Source: a virus. Taken from it: a stretch of 35,909 nucleotides of DNA. The notes beneath the pieces were generated by a model. That model worked only from the letters and a program-made list of their open reading frames with translations. It did no database searches and was not told where the DNA came from. Below are positions 32,449 through 35,909 of the stretch, piece after piece (the stretch's first letter is position 1; the number at the start of each line of letters is the position of its first letter). The stretch spans positions 1 to 35,909 of IMG/VR virus record IMGVR_UViG_3300013010_000036; one strand, 5' to 3'. The translations under genes and the position numbers were made by a program.

Positions 32449-33300
32449 ATGATGCGTCCCAAGAATTATCTTAATAATAAAGACATACTTAAAGAAATAC
32501 ACAAATCAAAAAATAAGTTTAACAGTTATTTAGAACCAGAGTTTGGTCAATATGACATTATTTTATCTGATGTAAGTAAAATTAACCGGCTTACTGTTGC
32601 AGAAGCAAAGCGTAATAAAGCAAAGAAGATGTCATCTGCTGAATACGAGCGCCGTAAAGGTCTTGGTGAGAAGGTTAAACAAGCAGAGTGCGAAACACTT
32701 GCATCTGAAATTACAAAAGAAGAATTAATCTTCCGTGTAATGACATTTGAACACATTCCTGACGAGCCCGGGCGCAAAAAGAACCCTAAAACAGTTGCTG
32801 ATACAAAAGTTAAACTTCCTTTTCCACCGTTTAAGCATTACAAGTACAATGACGAAGGTGAAATTATCCTAGTAGGCAAAAGCCACTGGGAAGGTGGCAT
32901 GGACAATGGCAACTTTAATCACAAGCACGGCAAAGCAACAGACAACCTTGCTATGATGTGGCTAAAACTTGTCGATAGATATGCAACTCGAGGCAATGTA
33001 CGTGGTTACACATACAATGACGAAATGAAAGGGCAGGCTATTTTACAACTTTCACAAATTGGACTACAGTTTGACGAATCTAAGTCAGATAATCCATTTG
33101 CATACTACACTGCTGCTGTTACTAATAGTTTTGTACGGGTTATTAACATAGAAAAACGTAATCAAAACATTAGAGATGATATTTTAGAGATGAACGACTT
33201 ATCTCCTAGTTATACAAGACAGAATCAAGGCGAATGGGAAGCAAGTGTAAAGCGGAATGAAGAAGCACCGTTAACAGAATACACCGGAACCAAAAAATAG
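32449..33300 (+). CDS. 55: RNA polymerase sigma factor for late transcription, gp55
   Basis: A 283-residue homologue of T4 gp55, the small sigma-like factor that directs host core polymerase to TATAAATA-type late promoters with help from gp33 and the gp45 clamp. The sigma region-2-like core is at residues ~165-245: LAMMWLKLVDRYATRGNVRG, then MKGQAILQLSQIGLQFDES, NPFAYYTAAVTNSFVRVINI and EKRNQNIRDDILE. T4 gp55 is 185 residues; the extra length is mostly N-terminal and lysine-rich (residues ~1-120, with an EYERRKGLGEKVK stretch). The C-terminus is short and charged. Two ATGs are adjacent; the second (32452) is better spaced from AGGAG (6 bases versus 3). Two consensus sigma70 promoters precede it, so it is expressed before the late genes it would activate. 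Confidence 0.92.
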   Translation: MMRPKNYLNNKDILKEIHKSKNKFNSYLEPEFGQYDIILSDVSKINRLTVAEAKRNKAKKMSSAEYERRKGLGEKVKQAECETLASEITKEELIFRVMTFEHIPDEPGRKKNPKTVADTKVKLPFPPFKHYKYNDEGEIILVGKSHWEGGMDNGNFNHKHGKATDNLAMMWLKLVDRYATRGNVRGYTYNDEMKGQAILQLSQIGLQFDESKSDNPFAYYTAAVTNSFVRVINIEKRNQNIRDDILEMNDLSPSYTRQNQGEWEASVKRNEEAPLTEYTGTKK

Positions 33301-33301
33301 G

Positions 33302-33330
33302 TTGACAGGTGTCAATAATTACTATATACT
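33302..33330 (+). promoter_or_regulatory. Sigma70-type promoter for gp47-gp46
   Basis: TTGACA (33302-33307), 17 bases, TATACT (33325-33330), one mismatch in twelve. It starts one base after the gp55 stop and gives a leader of about 20 bases before the gp47 start at 33357. The spacer length is the same as in the two gp55 promoters. Confidence 0.85.
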
Positions 33331-33344
33331 TTAACAAGTAATAT

Positions 33345-33359
33345 GGAGAACTAAACTTG
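33345..33359 (+). promoter_or_regulatory. Ribosome binding site and TTG start of gp47
   Basis: GGAGAA (33345-33350), 6 bases, then TTG (33357-33359). No in-frame ATG exists upstream of the catalytic TDIHFG motif after the gp55 stop, so TTG initiation is the simplest reading. A TTG start may hold gp47 below gp46 or set the subunit ratio. Confidence 0.8.
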
Positions 33360-34373
33360 TTTAAAAAAGCTGCGGTATTTACAGATATTCACTTTGGTTT
33401 GAAAGGCAATAGTCGTGTTCATAACGAAGATTGCGAAGAATTTATTGATTGGTACATCAAACAAGCACAGGATGCCGGTTGCGAGACTGGCATCTTCTGC
33501 GGTGACTGGCATCATAACAGAAATTCGCTTAATCTTACCACTATGGATGCAACAATTAGATGTATGGAAAAGCTAGGTGCTGCATTTGAGAAGTTTTACT
33601 TCTTTGATGGTAACCATGACTTGTATTATAAAGACAAACGTGATGTAAACAGCACTGCATTTGCTAAACATATTCCAGGTATTACATTTGTAGACGAAAT
33701 TCTTATTGAAGATGACGTTGCACTTGTTCCTTGGCTGGTTGGAGACGAGTGGAAGAAGATGAGTGACATAAAAACAAAGTATTTGTTTGGTCACTTTGAA
33801 CTTCCTAGCTTCTATATGAACGCTCTAGTGCGTATGCCAGATCACGGTGACTTAAAACCTGAGCATTTTAAGCATCAAGACTATGTTTTTAGCGGACACT
33901 TCCATAAAAGACAAAAACAAGGTGCTATTCACTATATCGGTAATGCGTTTCCACACAACTATGCTGATGTTGGTGACGATGACCGTGGTATGATGATACT
34001 TGACAAGGAAAATAACAAAGAGCCGGAGTTTATTAACTGGCCCAACTGTCCTAAGTACCGTACTGTAACACTTAGCAACCTAATTGACAACGCAGATACC
34101 TTTATTAAGAGTAAAATGTACTTGCGGGTAACATTAGACTTACCTATTAGTTATGAAGAAGCAAGTTTTATCAAAGAAACATTCATTACCCAATACAACT
34201 GTCGTGAAATTACACTAATACCACAAAAGCAGTTAGAAGAAATGAGTACAGAGCTTGATATTGCACAGTTCGAAAGCGTAGATCAAATTGTAAGCAATGA
34301 AATCTCAGAACTAGACACTACTAACTTTGATAAAAGTTTGTTGCTGCAAATATATAATGGACTAGAATCATAA
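33357..34373 (+). CDS. 47: Recombination endonuclease subunit gp47 (Mre11/SbcD-like)
   Basis: A 338-residue Mre11-type metallophosphoesterase, the length expected for T4 gp47 (339). It pairs with gp46 to resect DNA ends for recombination-dependent replication and host DNA breakdown. The metal-binding motifs are all present: TDIHFG (D10, H12), CGDWHH (D50), GNHD (N86, H87), GHFE (H146) and SGHFHK (H181, H183). The start is TTG at 33357: GGAGAA at 33345-33350 ends 6 bases before it, the resulting MFKKAAVFTDIHFG aligns with the family start, and the nearby ATG at 33343 runs into a stop after three codons. The C-terminus (~240-338) is the helical cap/partner-binding part. gp46 follows after one base, so the two are co-transcribed. 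Confidence 0.95.
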   Translation: MFKKAAVFTDIHFGLKGNSRVHNEDCEEFIDWYIKQAQDAGCETGIFCGDWHHNRNSLNLTTMDATIRCMEKLGAAFEKFYFFDGNHDLYYKDKRDVNSTAFAKHIPGITFVDEILIEDDVALVPWLVGDEWKKMSDIKTKYLFGHFELPSFYMNALVRMPDHGDLKPEHFKHQDYVFSGHFHKRQKQGAIHYIGNAFPHNYADVGDDDRGMMILDKENNKEPEFINWPNCPKYRTVTLSNLIDNADTFIKSKMYLRVTLDLPISYEEASFIKETFITQYNCREITLIPQKQLEEMSTELDIAQFESVDQIVSNEISELDTTNFDKSLLLQIYNGLES

Positions 34374-34374
34374 T

Positions 34375-35909
34375 ATGATAAAGATTAAAGATCTTACCGT
34401 AAAAAACTTTATGAGTGTGGGCAATCAGACTCAAGCAGTAGACTTTGAAGGTGAACAACTAACACTTGTGCTAGGTGAGAACCTAGACCAAGGTGGTGAC
34501 GACAGTGGATCACGCAATGGTACTGGTAAAACTACTATTATTAACGCATTGTCCTATGCATTGTACGGAAAAGCTCTTACAAACATTAGAGCAAACAACT
34601 TAATCAATAAAACTAACAGCAAAGGCATGTTAGTTACGCTACAGTTTGAAAAAGACAACAATCAATACCGTATTGAGCGAGGACGTGGGCCTAATTTCTT
34701 TAAATTCTACATCAACAACCAAGAAGCATTAGTAGACGAGTCGCAAGGTGACAGTAGACAAACACAAGACGATGTAAACACACTGTTAGGTATGAGTCAT
34801 GACATGTTCAAGCACATTGTTGCACTGAATACCTATACAGAACCGTTCTTGAGTATGAGAGTTAACGATCAAAGACAGATTATCGAGCAGTTGTTGGGTA
34901 TTACCATCCTTTCAGAGAAGGCTGATGCACTTAAAGAGCAAACTCGCCAGAGCAAAGATGCTATTACCGAAGAGACTCTAAAGATTAATGCTATTCAAAC
35001 TGCGAACGAAAAGATTGAAGGTAGCATCGACGGACTCAAGCGCACACAACGTGCATGGATTGCTAAGAACAAGCAAGACCAAGACAAACTTGTTAGTGCA
35101 ATTGATGAACTTGAACACCTAGACATCGAAACTGAACTCGACTCACATGAAAAATTGTCTAACTGGACTGAACACAACAATGCCATACTAGCACTTAGAA
35201 AAGAACTAGGTACACTCGAGCCTGCACTACTACGTGCTACTAAAAGTGTAGAGAAGGCAGAGAAAGAGATTGCTGAACTAGAAGATGCAACTTGTTATAC
35301 ATGTGGTCAAGAACTACATGCAGACAAGAAAGCAGAGATTGCTGAACGCAAAGGCAAAGAACTTGCTGATGCTGTGTCTTATCAGTCCGAAGTTGCTGAT
35401 AAACTTGCAGGTGTGTTAAAAGCACTGGAAGAGATTGGTGATATCAACGGCAAGCCTACTACATTTTATGACGCAGCTAAAGAAGCATACGACCATAGAA
35501 ACAATGTAGACAATTTGAAGAAGGCTCTTGAAGATAAGAAGATCGAAACTGATCCTTATGAAGCGCAGATTGTAGATCTAAGTGAAAGTGCGTTGCAAAC
35601 TATTGATTGGTCAGTAGTAAACGAACTTACAAGTTATAAAGAGCATCAAGAGTTCTTGTTAAAACTATTAACAAACAAAGATAGTTTCATTCGTAAGAAG
35701 ATTATTGATCAGAACCTAGCATATCTAAACAATAGACTTACATATTATCTTGACAAACTAGGATTACCGCATCAAGTGTTGTTCCAAAACGATTTGAACG
35801 TTGAAATTACTCAACTAGGACAAGACCTAGACTTCGATAACTTGAGTAGAGGAGAACGCAATAGATTAATCCTAGGATTAAGTTTTGCATTCCGTGATGT
35901 ATGGGAAAG
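34375..35909 (+). CDS. 46: Recombination endonuclease subunit gp46 (Rad50/SbcC-like), 3' end missing
   Basis: The frame opens with ATG at 34375, one base after the gp47 stop, and stays open to the edge (511 codons plus two bases; T4 gp46 has 560 residues). It encodes an SMC/Rad50-type ATPase that pairs with gp47. Visible parts: MIKIKDLTVKNFMSVGNQ, Walker A GSRNGTGKT (45-53), Q-loop region with KHIVALNTYTEPFL (~145-158), a coiled-coil arm rich in Lys/Glu (~170-300), a zinc hook CYTCGQ (C307, C310), the returning coiled coil (~315-430), and the ABC signature LSRGERNRL (490-498). Walker B and the D-loop lie beyond the window. Partial only because of the window boundary. Confidence 0.95.
   Translation, partial: MIKIKDLTVKNFMSVGNQTQAVDFEGEQLTLVLGENLDQGGDDSGSRNGTGKTTIINALSYALYGKALTNIRANNLINKTNSKGMLVTLQFEKDNNQYRIERGRGPNFFKFYINNQEALVDESQGDSRQTQDDVNTLLGMSHDMFKHIVALNTYTEPFLSMRVNDQRQIIEQLLGITILSEKADALKEQTRQSKDAITEETLKINAIQTANEKIEGSIDGLKRTQRAWIAKNKQDQDKLVSAIDELEHLDIETELDSHEKLSNWTEHNNAILALRKELGTLEPALLRATKSVEKAEKEIAELEDATCYTCGQELHADKKAEIAERKGKELADAVSYQSEVADKLAGVLKALEEIGDINGKPTTFYDAAKEAYDHRNNVDNLKKALEDKKIETDPYEAQIVDLSESALQTIDWSVVNELTSYKEHQEFLLKLLTNKDSFIRKKIIDQNLAYLNNRLTYYLDKLGLPHQVLFQNDLNVEITQLGQDLDFDNLSRGERNRLILGLSFAFRDVWE

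Noticed and set aside
34995-35425. Minus-strand frames opposite gp46
   Set aside because: Antisense to the coiled-coil region of gp46, whose motifs (Walker A, zinc hook, signature) confirm the plus-strand frame.

Overview
The window is an AT-rich segment of a T4-like (Tevenvirinae-related) contractile-tailed phage genome. It is most likely a marine member of the group that includes cyanophages and pelagiphages such as the Pelagibacter phages. The family assignment rests on recognisable T4 core proteins: gp5, gp6, gp25, gp53, a gp48/gp54-type tail tube cap, a gp12-type collar fibre, the late sigma factor gp55, and the recombination pair gp47/gp46. The marine assignment is inference from protein style: long fibre genes, a giant multi-module structural protein and a gp5 with a C-terminal lytic domain. 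No photosynthesis or other host-specific auxiliary gene is present, so the host cannot be fixed from this window.

Layout. Positions 1-32329 are all on the minus strand and hold virion (late) genes. In transcription order, right to left, they are: tail tube cap/initiator (32329-31460), gp53 (31460-31161), large hub-like protein (31159-28184), repeat-containing unknown (28179-26809), gp5 spike/lytic enzyme (26777-24294), gp25 (24277-23843), gp6 (23777-20295), a 5196-residue giant structural protein (20295-4705), a small virion-type protein (4684-4082), a collar-domain fibre (4071-2017), a second fibre (2015-108), and the first 21 codons of a third gene that resembles the two fibres (64-1). Positions 32449-35909 are on the plus strand and hold gp55, gp47 and gp46; gp46 runs off the right edge. 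Genes are packed, often overlapping by one base (TAATG) or separated by a few bases. No stretch longer than about 120 bases lacks a gene, and I saw no tRNA, insertion sequence, CRISPR array or integrase.

Regulation. Four gaps on the minus strand contain a box of the T4 late promoter type (NATAAATA or NCTAAATA) 17-28 bases before a start codon. They divide the structural genes into four probable late units: tube cap through gp25, gp6 plus giant, small protein plus two fibres, and the third fibre-like gene. On the plus strand, gp55 is preceded by two tandem perfect sigma70-type promoters (TTGACA, 17 bases, TATAAT) and gp47 by a third near-perfect one (TTGACA, 17 bases, TATACT). The 119-base gap at 32330-32448 is therefore a divergent switch. 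Host-type promoters drive the late sigma factor rightward, and the first late promoter, which that sigma factor should serve, points leftward and abuts the first -35 box.

How the genes fit together. The minus-strand proteins would build the baseplate: central hub and spike (hub protein, gp5), wedge (gp25, gp53, gp6, probably the giant protein), tube nucleation (gp48/54) and receptor-binding fibres. The plus-strand proteins switch on late transcription (gp55) and form the Mre11/Rad50-type nuclease (gp47/gp46) used in T4 recombination-dependent replication. The least-understood content is the giant gene, which fills about 43% of the window and occupies the place of T4 genes 7-11, and the repeat-bearing gene between the hub protein and gp5.
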